From: Pochonia chlamydosporia 170
Taxonomy: Eukaryota; Ascomycota; Sordariomycetes; Hypocreales; Clavicipitaceae
Reading direction: 5' to 3'
Assembly (NCBI RefSeq): GCF_001653235.2
Contig: NC_035795.1
Span: 620,001-684,000 of the forward strand
DNA: 64,000 nt
Part shown: one piece after another, positions 1 through 11,844 of the stretch
Layout: each line of letters starts with the position of its first letter
Numbering within the stretch: the stretch's first letter is position 1
Notes under the pieces: generated by a model
Seen by the model: the letters and a program-made list of their open reading frames with translations, nothing else
The model's database searches: none
Told to the model about the DNA's origin: nothing
Translations under genes and position numbers: made by a program

Positions 1-580
1 CAAGTCAGAGGACCCAATCAAGGGCTCGTGCAGGCGGCGTCGCAGACGAAGGTAAATAGAGACAAAATGAAGAATAGATAGATGCAAATGAGTGTGGTGC
101 AAGCTGGCCTGCAAGTCGTAGTGAGTCTGTGACAACACCTGCTGGATTTGTAAGACTAAGATCTCATGAAGGGGGGGGAAAGTCAGGGAGTAGATGGACC
201 TGGTTGGTGGTACATGTACAGTCTGGTCTCGTCAACGTGTGTACGCGTCCCGCCCCAGGTTTGATAGATGGCCAAAGGTGAACTTACTCTAGGCTAGAGA
301 ATGCACAAATGGTTATGCGGAGGAATAGACGCTCAGCCACAAAAGGGGGAACACAATGTTTAATTTGTTTTTCTTTTTCTGGTCTGTTTCGGGGAAAGAT
401 TGAAGTCGTCAGCGTTATTGCTTGGCGTCCAAGACATCAGGCCTTACTTTGATGGCCACCAGACAGGTGCAAGGAACTTGGAACATTGAACGGACTTCGG
501 CGCCGAATTGTCAGTGGAGTGGATTGGCCACTTGCACTTTGTCTCAACTGGGACATGAAAGGAGCACTGAGGGGCACACA

Positions 581-589
581 TACGGAGTA
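581..589 (+). repeat. TACGGAGTA intergenic motif, copy 1
   Basis: Exact 9-mer match in non-coding DNA; one of eight in the window. Confidence 0.6.
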
Positions 590-881
590 AACCGTTGGAG
601 GATACCAGACTAGATTTCCAATGTTCTCCTGGCGGTAGGCTGGACTGGATGAAGCGGATGATCGACAAACGACGCCACTGCCCCGATGCCCTGTTCTCCG
701 TTGACGCCAGAGCTGTATTTATGAGCTTGCAATTGGCCAATTGCAAAAACATCGAGTGCTTGACGGTCTGCCAGACGCATCAAGACGGAAGCATCGACAC
801 TCGGACAGACACAATGCTGGGGGTGGCTCTTGTAGCCGCCGACATCTCCTTCAGTAGCTGATAAAGATCTAGTATGCGGTG

Positions 882-890
882 TACGGAGTA
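882..890 (+). repeat. TACGGAGTA intergenic motif, copy 2
   Basis: Exact match, flanked as GTACGGAGTAC. Confidence 0.6.
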
Positions 891-1076
891 CGAGTGAAAG
901 GTTCAATGTTAGAAACGCACACGCGCATAGTACAAAGATGCAATGCCCTGTTTGACTCTGTGACGGGCACATGCATCCATTCGGGTTGCCGCCGCTGCCA
1001 ATAATTCTACGTCACACTAGCTGTGCGTGATGATGAATCCAACATTGAAGGGCTTTGTAAGGGATGGACCAGTTCG

Positions 1077-1085
1077 TACGGAGTA
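1077..1085 (+). repeat. TACGGAGTA intergenic motif, copy 3
   Basis: Exact match preceded by CG; lies 195 bases after copy 2. Confidence 0.6.
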
Positions 1086-2067
1086 GGTGTTTCAACTTCA
1101 ATGTTTAGGCTCTTCCTGTTTGGTGGGTTCGCAGACGTCAGTGTGTAGCAGATTGTCTCAGTTGGTTCAAGAGTCAACTTGTTGAAAGACGGACAAACTG
1201 GATGATGCGGGTGAGGGTGACAATGGACATGATTGCTGGGCATCAAATGATTGAAGATTCAGTCGCGGCCCGCGGTAAAGACCAACATCCAGCCCGGTCC
1301 TTCTTCTACCGGGGAAATGCTCCAAGTGCCGCCTTGAGCTATGTCCACCAGTTGACGTCTGGTCTGGCAGAATCTGCCCATTGGATGTCTGTGCTCTCTT
1401 TCTTTTGCTCCGTGTAACCGGGTCAGGTCCATTCCTGCCTTCAAGTGCAGATGTGATTGAGGCTGCCCAACCGTGACATGGAAATTATTTGTCCGGCGTC
1501 GGCCACGTTCCCATTTACAAGTTGTCACCGCCGTTCCCCCGCGCGTGAAAGAAACATTCAAGCCTCGGCGTGTAACAATCACTGGCTGTGACAAGCATCG
1601 ATTGATAATTGCCAACTCTTGTTCCAGGCGTATACAACAGCCGCCCTACCCTACAATTCAACTGCCTTTCAAGAGGCGGTGCGGTTCGTGGCAGTGTGCC
1701 TGGCAGATCCCTCGACAAAAGCTCTACAACCAGGCAAGCTTGGGTCAATCTTTGCCCTTCACCTCGGGCCTGATACGAGACAGGCTAAAACCAGCCACAT
1801 TCAACATTGACGAACCCGCATACCAAGGTCTGGTGGAGAGCAGGGACCCAAGGAGGTCAACTGGTCTGGTTGCATGTGCTCCCACAGTGGCGTGGCGCTC
1901 GTCATCGTCACTGGCCTTCTTGAGCAAGGACCCCTGAGGCAAAAAAAGCCCAGCAAACCTGCACCAAACCAGACCAAACCAGACAGCTGTGCTCTCTCCG
2001 TCTCTCGGGGCATCTGGTTCTTGTGGCAGACAGGGTCTCAAAGACCAACGCCAGGCAAGTCTGTGGT

Positions 2068-2109
2068 TCAAGCTGGGCTCAAGCTGGGCTCAAGCTGGGC
2101 CCAAGCTGG
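2068..2109 (+). repeat. 11-nt tandem repeat
   Basis: The unit TCAAGCTGGGC occurs three times perfectly (2068-2100), followed by a partial, slightly changed fourth copy. It lies in non-coding DNA about 570 bases before the RhoGAP start codon. Confidence 0.85.
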
Positions 2110-2681
2110 TTGGCCTGGCTGACCAGTGACCACTCACATTCAGCTGAGCTCCAGCCATCCATCCATGTCCATCCATGTCCAATCCAGTCACTCGTCAAGT
2201 CTCCAACTCCAACTTTGCCTTGCCTGAACAACCACCTTGCTTGCTGTCAACTCCTGTCCACGTCCACATTTTACAAAGGCACTTGACCCTTTGTTTATTC
2301 TGTCCTTACCTGCGCTGGTTAGACTACTGTATGATTGCGTCGACTCCTTTTACCGCGCAATTATTTATCTTCAAACCTCTTTCTTGGCGACAAACTTGCG
2401 TCATCGCCACCAGACCCGACATTAACAACCCCCAGACCACCCACCGATTGCTGTCACAGAGTTTCGTCAACGCCTCCCATTCGACCTCCACTTGCCTTGC
2501 ACCACAATACCGTGGCAACAACACATTGACCTAAATCGGAGCCACAGCTCGCTTTTAGAAAAAACTGTCGCATACAATCAAACAACTTAATCTGGACCTG
2601 TCTTCAGCCTTTTACGACTGCTAACTTCGGTTGACCGATTCCGCAAAGGGGCATAGCTGGCGCGCAGTGGTGACCAACAGA

Positions 2682-5449
2682 ATGCCGGGTTTCGCAGACT
2701 CGTTCTGGTCGAGCGATTATGCCGGAGGTACGTCCAGCAAACCGCTTCCACACGATTTTCAATCCCTCCAAATTTAACTCGTGAATTATAGGACTGGGTG
2801 TCCTGTTTGGCAAGCTCCAGCAGGGTGTAATGGAAAATCGGCAGGTCCTCACCATTGCCCGTTTGCGCGCCGAAGCCGAAGACACCTATGGCCAGCGTCT
2901 CTCAGACATTGTGCCCTCCGCAGACAAAGTCAGCGGCGGCTTCTCAAGAGATGACGGTGCGACTGTACGAAAAGTAAGTCTTTCACGTTGTCTGCCGCTG
3001 CTGGTCCTTGAAAGAGGCGCCGGTGGCATTCCGACCCGCTGCTTACCCATAGCCCCTGTAACATAGGCTTATGACGGAATGCGAACCGAGATGCAAGAAG
3101 CTGCACGTAGCCATCAGCGCATCGCCCAGAATATTCGAGACTTGGTCGTCAACCCATTTTCCCGCTGGTGCGATGCACACGAAGCGCGTGTGCAAGAGTC
3201 GCAAGACGAGCTACAGGCCCGCGTCAAAGCCCACGATCGTCAGGCCGATGCAGTTCGCAAACTGCGGTCAAATTACTTCAATAAGTGCCGCCTGGTAGAA
3301 GACTTGGAGGAGGAGAACAAGCTCGGATTTCAAGACCCCGAAACCAGTCCCAAGCCGAACCAGCCCAACATTCCCGAGATCAAAGTCCAGCCACTCAAAG
3401 AAGAAGACGAAGTCGAGGACGACGAAGTGTACGCAATCGGTGATGATGTTTACCAACCTGAGCAATTGAAGCAGATACTCTCGCAAATGCTTTCCACCAT
3501 CAAAATGGGCGAAACCAAGGTTCCTATCTTGGGTACGTACTTGAACACTTCAGCTGGTTCTGATATTGTCGAGTACCTTCAACGTAACATGGGAATCTCG
3601 AGTGTAAGCTATGCCGAGCACATCGGCCAAGATCTCATTGCCAATGGCTTCCTACGCCTGATTGGAAACGTGGGCAGCACATTTGCCAATAGCTCCAAGA
3701 TGTTCTACCAATGGCGACCAAAGGCTTTTAAATGTGCTGGATTGCCCGAGAGAAAACTGAACAGAACCTTTTCGCTCCCCGTCACTGGTTCAGACGCAAG
3801 CTCGGATTCGCCGGTTGTTGGCACTGTCAGCGAGTATCTCGCCAATTGGAATGTGCTCGGGAATAGGGACCCGAACGAGACTCCGTCAATGCGTCTGCAA
3901 CGCGAGGCCCGAGAAGCCGATGACCGGTACAAAGCCGGTATTCGCAGGCTTGATGAGTTGCGGTGTGAGCTGGAAGAAGCTATTTTCCTTCACCTCAAGT
4001 TCCTTGAACGATGCGAGCTTGATCGACTAAAGGCCATCAAAACGGTCGTCCTTGATTTCTCGGGTACGATCGGCAATGTCATCCCTAGTCTGCAGTCTAC
4101 TGTAGACAAAATGGTCTTATTCCAGGAAACTATTCAGCCTGCAGGCGACCTGCGATATCTGCTGGAGAATTACCGAACCGGAAGCTTCGTACCAAAAGTA
4201 GTCGTGTATGAGAACTACTACAACCGAGTTGACGAGCAGACTTTTGGTGTTGACCTCGAGGCTCGTGCTAGAGCCGACAAGAAGCGTGTGCCTATCATGG
4301 TGACGACGATTTTGACCTATCTCGACCACCATTATCCAGACTTGGAAGGGGACGAGGCTCGTCGCGGAGTTTGGCTCGTCGATGTCCCTCTGCCTCAAAT
4401 CCATAGACTTCGAGCCAAGGTTAATGACGGCAAGAGCATCCCACCAAATGTCTTCGATGAGTTCGATGTGCCCACTGTGGCCGGACTCCTGAAACTGTAT
4501 CTATTGGAACTCCCCGGTAAGCTCGATTTATTGACCGCATTTGAAAGTGACATACCAGGTCACTCTTGTGTGTTTCGCGAAACTGACATCTCGATCCTTA
4601 GACTCACTGGTCAGCGCTCACGTGTACGAAATTATTCGCACCATCTACACGACACCTACTACAGATGCCTCTGAAGCATCTCGTGTTGCGGTCCTCCAGC
4701 AGACATTGTCGCAGCTGCGCCTGACCAATATCGCGACCTTGGATGCCTGTATGAATCACTTCACTCGCTTGATTGATTTGACCTCGGCAGATGAGCAATA
4801 CGTTGCATTGTTGGCTTCATCGCTAGCACCGTGCATTTTAAGGCCACGAACCGAAACGTCCCTCACGCTGGAAGAGAAGCACGCATCTCGACTTGTGCGA
4901 GACTTGTTTACTCACAAGGACGCCATTTTCAGTGAACTGAAGCGAATGTCCACCTTGAGTCATTCCACCTCTGTTGGCGCCAACCGACCTCGGGCTGTGA
5001 GCACGGATGAGAGTAACCGAAAAGCACTGATGGAGGAACGAAATCGGGCTTTGGTAGAAAAGGCTAATGCCTCACGAAGTCGGGCAACCAGCCCGGCTCC
5101 CGGACCTCGTGGCCATCGCCGTGACAGGAGTAGCGGAGGGCCAGAAACTCGATTCCCAATCCAGACAAGTCCAACAACCGACCGAAATCGCACCAGCCTG
5201 GTAGGCATTGAGGGCCGCTTAAAGCGAGCGTCCCTGGATGTCCCTGGAAGCGATGGCCCAGCCGTAGGCGATGCAGTCAACGGCTCACCGCAGAGCAAAG
5301 GCACCGACAGTGATGGCAACGATAAGCGTGACAGCGGCAGTCGCATCGGAACCAAGTTTGTTGCTGGCAAGAGAGTGCCAAGCACACCTCCCCAGGAAGG
5401 CACACCCCCAAGAGGAGTAACGCTTGAGGATAAACCCATGGATGATTAG
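2682..5449 (+). CDS. RGD2: F-BAR/DEP/RhoGAP protein (Rgd2-like)
   Basis: Predicted Rho-family GTPase-activating protein of 841 residues acting at curved plasma membrane. Exons are 2682-2727, 2792-2973, 3067-4516 and 4602-5449, all with GT-AG introns and restored frame. An FCH/F-BAR region covers roughly residues 5-210, a DEP domain about 215-300, and a RhoGAP domain about 465-680. A basic, proline/serine-rich disordered tail follows. This domain order is that of yeast Rgd2, which acts on Cdc42 and Rho5. An oddity is that the usual arginine-finger motif (G-I-F-R) reads GVWL here, so the catalytic arginine is missing, while the downstream LLKLYLLELP motif is kept. The domain may be degenerate or may use another residue. 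The first ATG, in the context MPGFADSFWS, matches the usual FCH start. The gene is convergent with AP-3 delta. Confidence 0.88.
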
Positions 5450-6064
5450 TGATGATAGCCATGGCAAGATACCACTTTTGCGCGTTAAGGAAAGAAATGT
5501 GTTTTTTTAGTTATTGAAATGCGGGCCATGTCAACGATTGGGAGTTATTTCAACCAGGATCAGCATGGGAAAAAGTTTTAGTCAGGGAAGTACATATCTG
5601 TACAATGGTTTGGGTTTCATGACTGCCACTTCCCTCCCTTTCTTTTGTATCGTTGGCATAGTATCGTCACGTTGTGTACGGGTTATACGGGAGCTATGAG
5701 ACATGGTAAAGTAAAGTTGATGTAGGCATTGTATTTGCACGAGGTAGCGTTGCGTGAATACTCGAACAGATTAGACGGTTCCACGATTCTTGTCGATATC
5801 TTTATTCCCCCTGAGCATTTGAAAATGTGGTGCTTTAGGCAAGATGCCGACTGGTGGCGTGTATATTTACAAATTCACTGTAGATCGTCTACACACTACC
5901 CTCGAGGGTTGTAAGATGGGACAGACCATCAGGACTTAGGACAAAGGAGTACGATACATAGTGAATCATCAAATACTTGAAGCGTGCTTTCATTCCTCAT
6001 TTTATGAATGCAATGCTAAATCTATCAATGCCCAAACGAACAGCCTGACCCAGTAACCCTAGAC
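5450..6064. other. Convergent 3' intergenic region
   Basis: This holds the 3' ends of the RhoGAP and AP-3 delta genes. I see no additional gene or repeat. Confidence 0.6.
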
Positions 6065-9000
6065 TTAACTCAAGTCCTCAATCTCTGCCATCTTCTTCTT
6101 CTTCTTAACAGTCTTCTTCTTCCTGGGCAAGACCACATCATCAGTCATTACACTACTTCCACCCGTCACAGCCGTATCAGCCACTGAACCAGACTCCCCC
6201 ACCGAAGGCGTTCCCACTCCCTCCGTCTCTAGGCTGAGGAGCTGTTCCTGTTCCTGCTCCGGCTTGACCTTCTTCTTCTTCTTCTTCGGCTTTACAACTT
6301 CGCCGTCTGGGCCTACTTCCTCTTCTCCCGTCTTCTTTACCACCTTCTTCTTCTTCTTTTTGACAACGGTACCTTCGGCATTGACCCCCTGGGCAACCTG
6401 GATGCGTTCGTTGGCACGCTGCATTTCCAGCCGTAGCCGTTCCACTTCCTTCATGGCTTGTTGCATCTCTGCTTCTTCGCGTTGCTGCTGCTCGTATTCG
6501 AACCCATTGGCCGGTGCGCCTTCAAGACTAAATGAGCCAATGTGACTCGAGTCTACTTGTAGCAAGGAATGCTTGGACTTTTTGCTCTTCGCCTTGCCAA
6601 CGTTATCAGAGTTGTTCTCTGAGTCGTACTGCCGGGTACTGCCACCATCACCGCCTCCAAGAGTCTCGTCGCTAGCAATCACGATCTTTTGTCGTGGCTT
6701 CGGTTGCGGTCTGGGTGCTTGTTGGACAGCGGGTCTCGTCACGCTATCGAGGTCGAGTTTCATGATGGGTATGGAGTCAATATCAAGATCTGGTCCGTTG
6801 CTATTCTGAAGGATATTGTGAATTGGGGTCGATGCTCGTGGGGTGTCGTTACTGGGTATGTAGAATGGATCATCCTTGTTGCGTTCAAGACGTTCTGCCT
6901 TGCGTCTTGCAATAATATCTGCGTCAAGATAGCTCTCTTCACTTGGCTGTTGATATGACCCAACCATTTCGTCCGTCGGGTCTGAGAGCCTAGTAATCGC
7001 AGGAGCCGATGAGGAGACAGCCGTGGGAGCTGGTCGCTGGTTGTAGTATACTTCAAATTCATCTGATTCATCCGTATCCAGAGTTACCAAGTCTGCTGTC
7101 GACAATAGATGTGTGAGATTGGAGTGGATTGGTTCGTCAAGGTCCAATCCATCGGGCATTGGTACATTGTGTTGCGCTCCTTGGGCAACGGAGTTGAGCT
7201 CTGAGCCCTTGAATAGCGAGGGGATTGCCTGTGTGAGAAGGAGAGGAGGGTCTTGGGGAGCCTCATCTGTTGATGCAGGCTGCCCTGCAGCAGCCTCTGC
7301 CGTAAGCTTCAGTAGCTCCACAAACTCAACAGCTCGCTCTTGCACCTCAAGGTTTGGATGTAATGCCAAGGGATCCGCCACATGAAGGATCCTGGCCATC
7401 AGAAGCGATATCCTAGACTTCCGCTCAGCCGTCCACGGTTGTGTTTCATCACCAGCTATTGTGGCCAATATCTTGGCAATCGCAAGAAGCGCGGTAGCGC
7501 AGACCTCGGGTCTTGCAGCACGAGGTACCAGCTGCAGCAAGCTATTCATTGTTCCATCTGGATCTTGAAGTAGAACGGCATATTCTCCCAAGAGCCAGGT
7601 TACTGAATTTAACGCCCCAGATGTCACTTTGTGGCCAGCAGGAGTGTCTGCGTTAAGTTGCGCTAGAATCGTGAATCCGGCTCGCACTGCCGTAGATCTC
7701 ATGGCTCGAACCTTGACCGCGACGTTTCGCAATTCATCTCCTATTCTACCTGAGATATCTGTGGACGATCGCGATGGGGCGGACATATTCTCGGGATCAA
7801 ACTGTCTCGGAACTGGCGCCATGCGAACAAGTTGTGTCAGCACGTCGATGTACCAGTCAAAATCTAGTACGTTGGAGTAGTTGTCCTTTGAGCACATGAA
7901 TAGTATCCTCCCGATGACGTCGAGTCTGTAATCTTCAGGTAGTGGTGCTGCTTGGCTTTCTGCCTTTGCAGGCTCGTTAATCGCAATTTGGGCTTCGTCA
8001 TCAGAATCAGAGCTGGGATCTAGTGACAGGGCTCCTGATACGTTCCTTTCTTCTACGGGTGCTGAAGATTTGAGCTGCTTCATTAGCCGGCTCACAACCG
8101 GAATGAGGTTGTCGCCATTGACCATTCCTTGAACCAGATCTAGTGCCTGGATCCTGATGGTGATATCCGGACTGTCAATACATTCCAGAATGACGTCTTC
8201 CTGCTGTGCCACAAGATGTGGATGCGTGACAACAATTTTGTTGAAAGCCAGCAGTGCAACATATTTGACTGAACGAGAGTAATGAGTAAGTCAAGATTCA
8301 TTCAAACTAGGTTCGCGAATTGGCAAGTCGAACTTACGGTTTGGATCGCCATTAATCATCACCATGCCTCGCAGCTTGTTGACGCAGAGTGTTGCAATCT
8401 CATCCGTGTCTGCAGGATCATCTGTACTTCCTAGGATGCCACCTTGAATAATACCGTTTATACACTCGTACAATAGTGACATGGCGGGTGTGGTTGCTAT
8501 TATGTTGGTCAGGGGCGGCAGCAGCTTTCGCACCAGACGAGGTTCGAGGGGTGTAAGAGTGGCAAACTGGCCAACAATTAGCATTCTCAGCTGGCAGGTT
8601 AGTGCTTTGTGTGCAAGCATACCAGTTTGATGAGCTTGATGGCCATCCAGTTATTACCTCCATCAACAAGGAGCTCAAATAATCGAGGTGCAAGGGGAAG
8701 GAAATCATGCGGTCTTCGCCATCCCAATTCGCACACCACATTTACAATAGCTGCCGTCACACTTGGGTCCTCATTAGGGTCCATCAAGCGTTCCTTTATC
8801 TTGGGCCATGCTGCACGAAGAGTCTCTGGGTACACAAGTGCCAGTCGATAGAGTGTTACCAGCGTTTTCTTTCGAATATTGGAGTGACTGTGCCCGAGTC
8901 GAGGGAGGAGATCTGCGAGTGTCGAGAGAGCTAGAGATGGCGTAATGACGTGTGGGAGCGTAGCAATGGGTAGAGAAATCACAGTTTGAGTAGAAGACCC

Positions 9001-9553
9001 AAGGTCCTAAGCAAAATTGAGACCAGGTCAGCCGAAATACACAACAAACACGGCATGACGTACAGAGTGGAAGTGACTTTACCTTCTTCAACAAGTTGGT
9101 GGCCAGCATGAGAACCTCAGTGTCTGGCCTAAAGCTCTGTACCGCACCCAAATATCCCACTCTTTTCTGATGATATTTCGGAGACGACATGACCTCTAAA
9201 ACATGGAATGACGCCCAGGACATGTCGTAGCCCACCATCTCGAGATAGACAAGCTTCAGGAGGGCCGTCGCCTTGACGTCTGAGCCTCACAATCAGTACA
9301 CGGAGCCCATTTGTAATATTACCAGGAATAAAAGAACCAACCCATATCTTGGCTGCGAACTTCGGCCCTGCATTCTTTCAACGTCTTTTGGATATATTCC
9401 TTCTCATTGCCCTTGTGGTTTCGAAGGCCCCTGATGAGGTCGTAAAGCGATTTTTCGAACCTGTTCAGAACATAATCAGCTTTTCTTTCGTCTCGAACGA
9501 CTAAAGACACCACGACAGGATGAATGGCCGGGACTGGCATATTCGTCATACAT
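6065..9553 (-). CDS. APL5: AP-3 complex subunit delta
   Basis: Large delta-adaptin (1044 residues) of the AP-3 coat, which sorts cargo from Golgi/endosome to the vacuole. Exons run 9553-9552, 9460-9342, 9279-9083, 9006-8623, 8566-8338 and 8268-6065; the sum is divisible by three. The N-terminal adaptin alpha-solenoid is clear (FEKSLYDLIRGLRNHKGNE, then DMSWASFHVLEVMSS, then AMSLLYECINGIIQGGIL). It is followed by an acidic hinge and a C-terminal tail with repeated lysine runs. The family's conserved first residues are MFEKSLYDL. Here they are obtained only if the start codon is split, AT at 9553-9552 and G at 9460, by a 91-nt intron. The rival is an unspliced start at 9549, which stays in frame and adds about 30 unconserved residues. 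The gene is head-to-head with COQ10. Confidence 0.92.
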
Positions 9554-10389
9554 TGTCGCGGCTTGAGCTGCCCCGCGCGTGGGGCTACGAGAGAGCTTCC
9601 TGTCGATGCGGTCCGATATGCTCGGTATAATGATGAAGCTTCAAGCCGTGGTTACGTCCGTCGCAGAGTAGTCGGCCGGTTCATGATGTGTTGTCTGTCG
9701 ATCTTGTCCTGAGGTGCACAACCATGTCCCAGCGGTAGGTGTGTCGTGGGACTCGAGTCTCGTGAGACTGGGAGATGGAGGTGGAGATTGAATGTGGGAT
9801 TGTTTCTCCAGATGTAAAGCTCTTGACTATGCGCATTGGATATTAGGTCAACTTAGTCCATGTCCAGCCTGGTGCCGGTGGGCGGCCATCTTTTAGCGGA
9901 TTCCCCAACGCCTCAGCGGTCTGCAGCGGGCCATTCAGCCCCAGCCTAACCAGACCGCACCAGACCAGACCGTTGACCACTGACCAGACTGCATGCCAAC
10001 ATTGAGCATTGGTTCGTTGGTGCCTCCAGAGCTGCAAAGCATGCGTGCCTGTTCCTGCCTTGGCCTCCTAGTTCATATTGATCACAGTGCACCAAACACC
10101 CAGCGCAATTGATCCACACGAACACTCATGACGTCTCTTCCGTTTCTCGGCCTCCATTTCCAACTTCCAACGTTAATGCGCAAGCTCAACCTCCTGCTAT
10201 CTCTCTGTATTTAGACCCTCACAACCCATTCGGCTCAAAATAATGACATTACATCTTTGTCTTACATTCTCTTAACCCTCAATATTTGCCCCTCCTCTAG
10301 ACCCGGTGGCATTCCACTCCTTGCGACGACACTCCAACTTGACACTCAAGGGGAGAAAGAAAAATCACACAACACCTCAATCGATAGCA
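9554..10389. promoter_or_regulatory. Divergent promoter of AP-3 delta and COQ10
   Basis: This is an 836-bp head-to-head region with no supported gene. Around 9945-9995 it has a cluster of CCAGACC words. Just upstream of COQ10 it becomes rich in C and T, as is common for fungal 5' leaders. Confidence 0.5.
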
Positions 10390-11052
10390 ATGTCTGTCCG
10401 AACCGCAACTCGCCCGTTACCGTTAAGGGCGACAAGTCTCCTCCGTCCTTCCTCAACACCAATCTACTCGGAGCGTCGTTCGTTCTTCAGCTTCCCAGGT
10501 ACACCCGGCGCCGACACCCAAACCATCACAGCCACCCGAACCCTCCCATATACGCAACAATCTCTATACAAACTCGTCGCCGACGTCGACTCCTACTCCT
10601 CCTTTGTGCCGTACTGCGCCCACTCTCGCGTAACCCAATGGTCACAGCCGGACGAGAATGGCCAGAAGTGGCCAACCCTTGCTGATCTGCACGTTGGCTG
10701 GGGCGGCTTCAACGAAGTCTTTACCAGTCGGCTGCGTTGTGTGCCTGGCGTGTCAGTAGAGGCTGTCAGCGGCGACCCTGCTTCCGCAAACGCCCAAGCA
10801 GCTTCGGCTGTCTTCAAGAGTCTCGTTACGAGATGGCATCTGCAACCAATCCGCCGGGAACCCTCCTCGCCTTCAACCGAGGTCCACCTGACTATCAAGT
10901 ATCAGTTTGCCAATCCTCTGTATGCTGCAGTCAGCGCCGCTGTTTCGGATAAAGTAGCCGGTCTCATGATAAACGCTTTCGAAAAGAGGGCGCTAGAAGA
11001 GCTTGGCCACATATCCAGGCCGCAAACCAACACCCAGCAACACACCTACTAG
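10390..11052 (+). CDS. COQ10: Coenzyme Q-binding protein COQ10
   Basis: START/SRPBCC-fold protein of the mitochondrial inner membrane that binds ubiquinone and supports its synthesis and respiratory function. It is intronless and 220 residues long from the ATG at 10390. The N-terminus (MSVRTATRPLPLRATSLL) is basic and serine-rich and fits a mitochondrial presequence. The polyketide cyclase-like domain covers about residues 50-205, with family motifs YTQQSLYKLVADVDSYSSFV and a C-terminal helix around VSDKVAGLMINAFEKRA. An in-frame ATG at 10306 would add 28 residues; I prefer 10390 because the presequence then begins at once. Length and domain order match known COQ10 proteins. Confidence 0.93.
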   Translation: MSVRTATRPLPLRATSLLRPSSTPIYSERRSFFSFPGTPGADTQTITATRTLPYTQQSLYKLVADVDSYSSFVPYCAHSRVTQWSQPDENGQKWPTLADLHVGWGGFNEVFTSRLRCVPGVSVEAVSGDPASANAQAASAVFKSLVTRWHLQPIRREPSSPSTEVHLTIKYQFANPLYAAVSAAVSDKVAGLMINAFEKRALEELGHISRPQTNTQQHTY

Positions 11053-11844
11053 CCATTAATCGTGCTATTCGGCTCCGGAACAAAATCTACAGACAAATCG
11101 GGCCAATCTCCTCACCAACAAATTTCCCTTACATCTAGACATGCATTTATGACGACAACTAGACATGGGCTGGAAAGAAAATACATCATTTTAGACGGTA
11201 AAATAGACAAATCAAGTCTGTATAATATACTCATTTCTCCAAACAGGTGGAAATAGATTGCTATTCAAAAACGAAAATATGCACAGCCCAAAACGCCATG
11301 AAAGAGAAGGCCATCCATTTACCTCATAGCCCCCCCAAATTCATTCGACCTCTCCCCTCGGCAAAAAGGCAAAGAAGAGGAAGAAGAAGTGCTAAAGATG
11401 TTATTACGCCAGTCCCTTCCTCCTCACCCTTTCCTACGCGCTTCCCAAGGAATAGGGCTTAAATTCTCTATATCCATTCCTTTTATGTCATGTCCAATGG
11501 GCAAAAGCTTGCTACTAAACCCTCGGATACATCGCGTTGCCTGTACCTGAGTGTTATGAGTAGTGTGAGGCAGATAGATTGAATGTAGAAGAAACCGCCA
11601 ATGGTTTAAGCAAGAAAAATAAAACCCCCATGTTGCACCAGAGTAAGCAGTACCGAAAATTCCAAAACCCAAAAAGACTCGCTGTGGTATCTGATGGTGA
11701 AGAAAATTCGTGGTCATACATCGTCGTTATGTGGGTAGGTGCCGTCAGCTTTTCATTTCCTGCTGGATCTGCGTCCAAGTAGAAGTCCCATATGTTAGTC
11801 ATTGCATGAGCTAGATTGGAATCCAAGGGGGTACATTGCAAGCC
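11053..11844. other. Convergent 3' intergenic region
   Basis: This AT-rich stretch lies between the COQ10 stop and the ULD-protein stop. I see no gene in it. Confidence 0.55.

Larger units (their letters stand above)
1..2681. other. Gene-free upstream region
   Basis: No open frame here shows recognisable protein features or frame-consistent splicing; the longest (1473-1937 +) has a composition unlike the real genes. It holds three copies of the 9-mer TACGGAGTA, an 11-nt tandem repeat at 2068-2109 and several GTCTGG/CCAGAC words. The last 500 bases are rich in C and T and probably form the promoter and 5' leader of the RhoGAP gene that starts at 2682. Confidence 0.6.

Noticed and set aside
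1473..1937. Plus-strand open frame of 154 codons
   Set aside because: No family features or supporting splice structure; overlapping frames on both strands are equally open.
8591..8622. 32-nt intron in AP-3 delta
   Set aside because: It would insert residues absent from the family; the acceptor at 8567 (56-nt intron) gives the conserved KLIKLFATLTPLEPRL.
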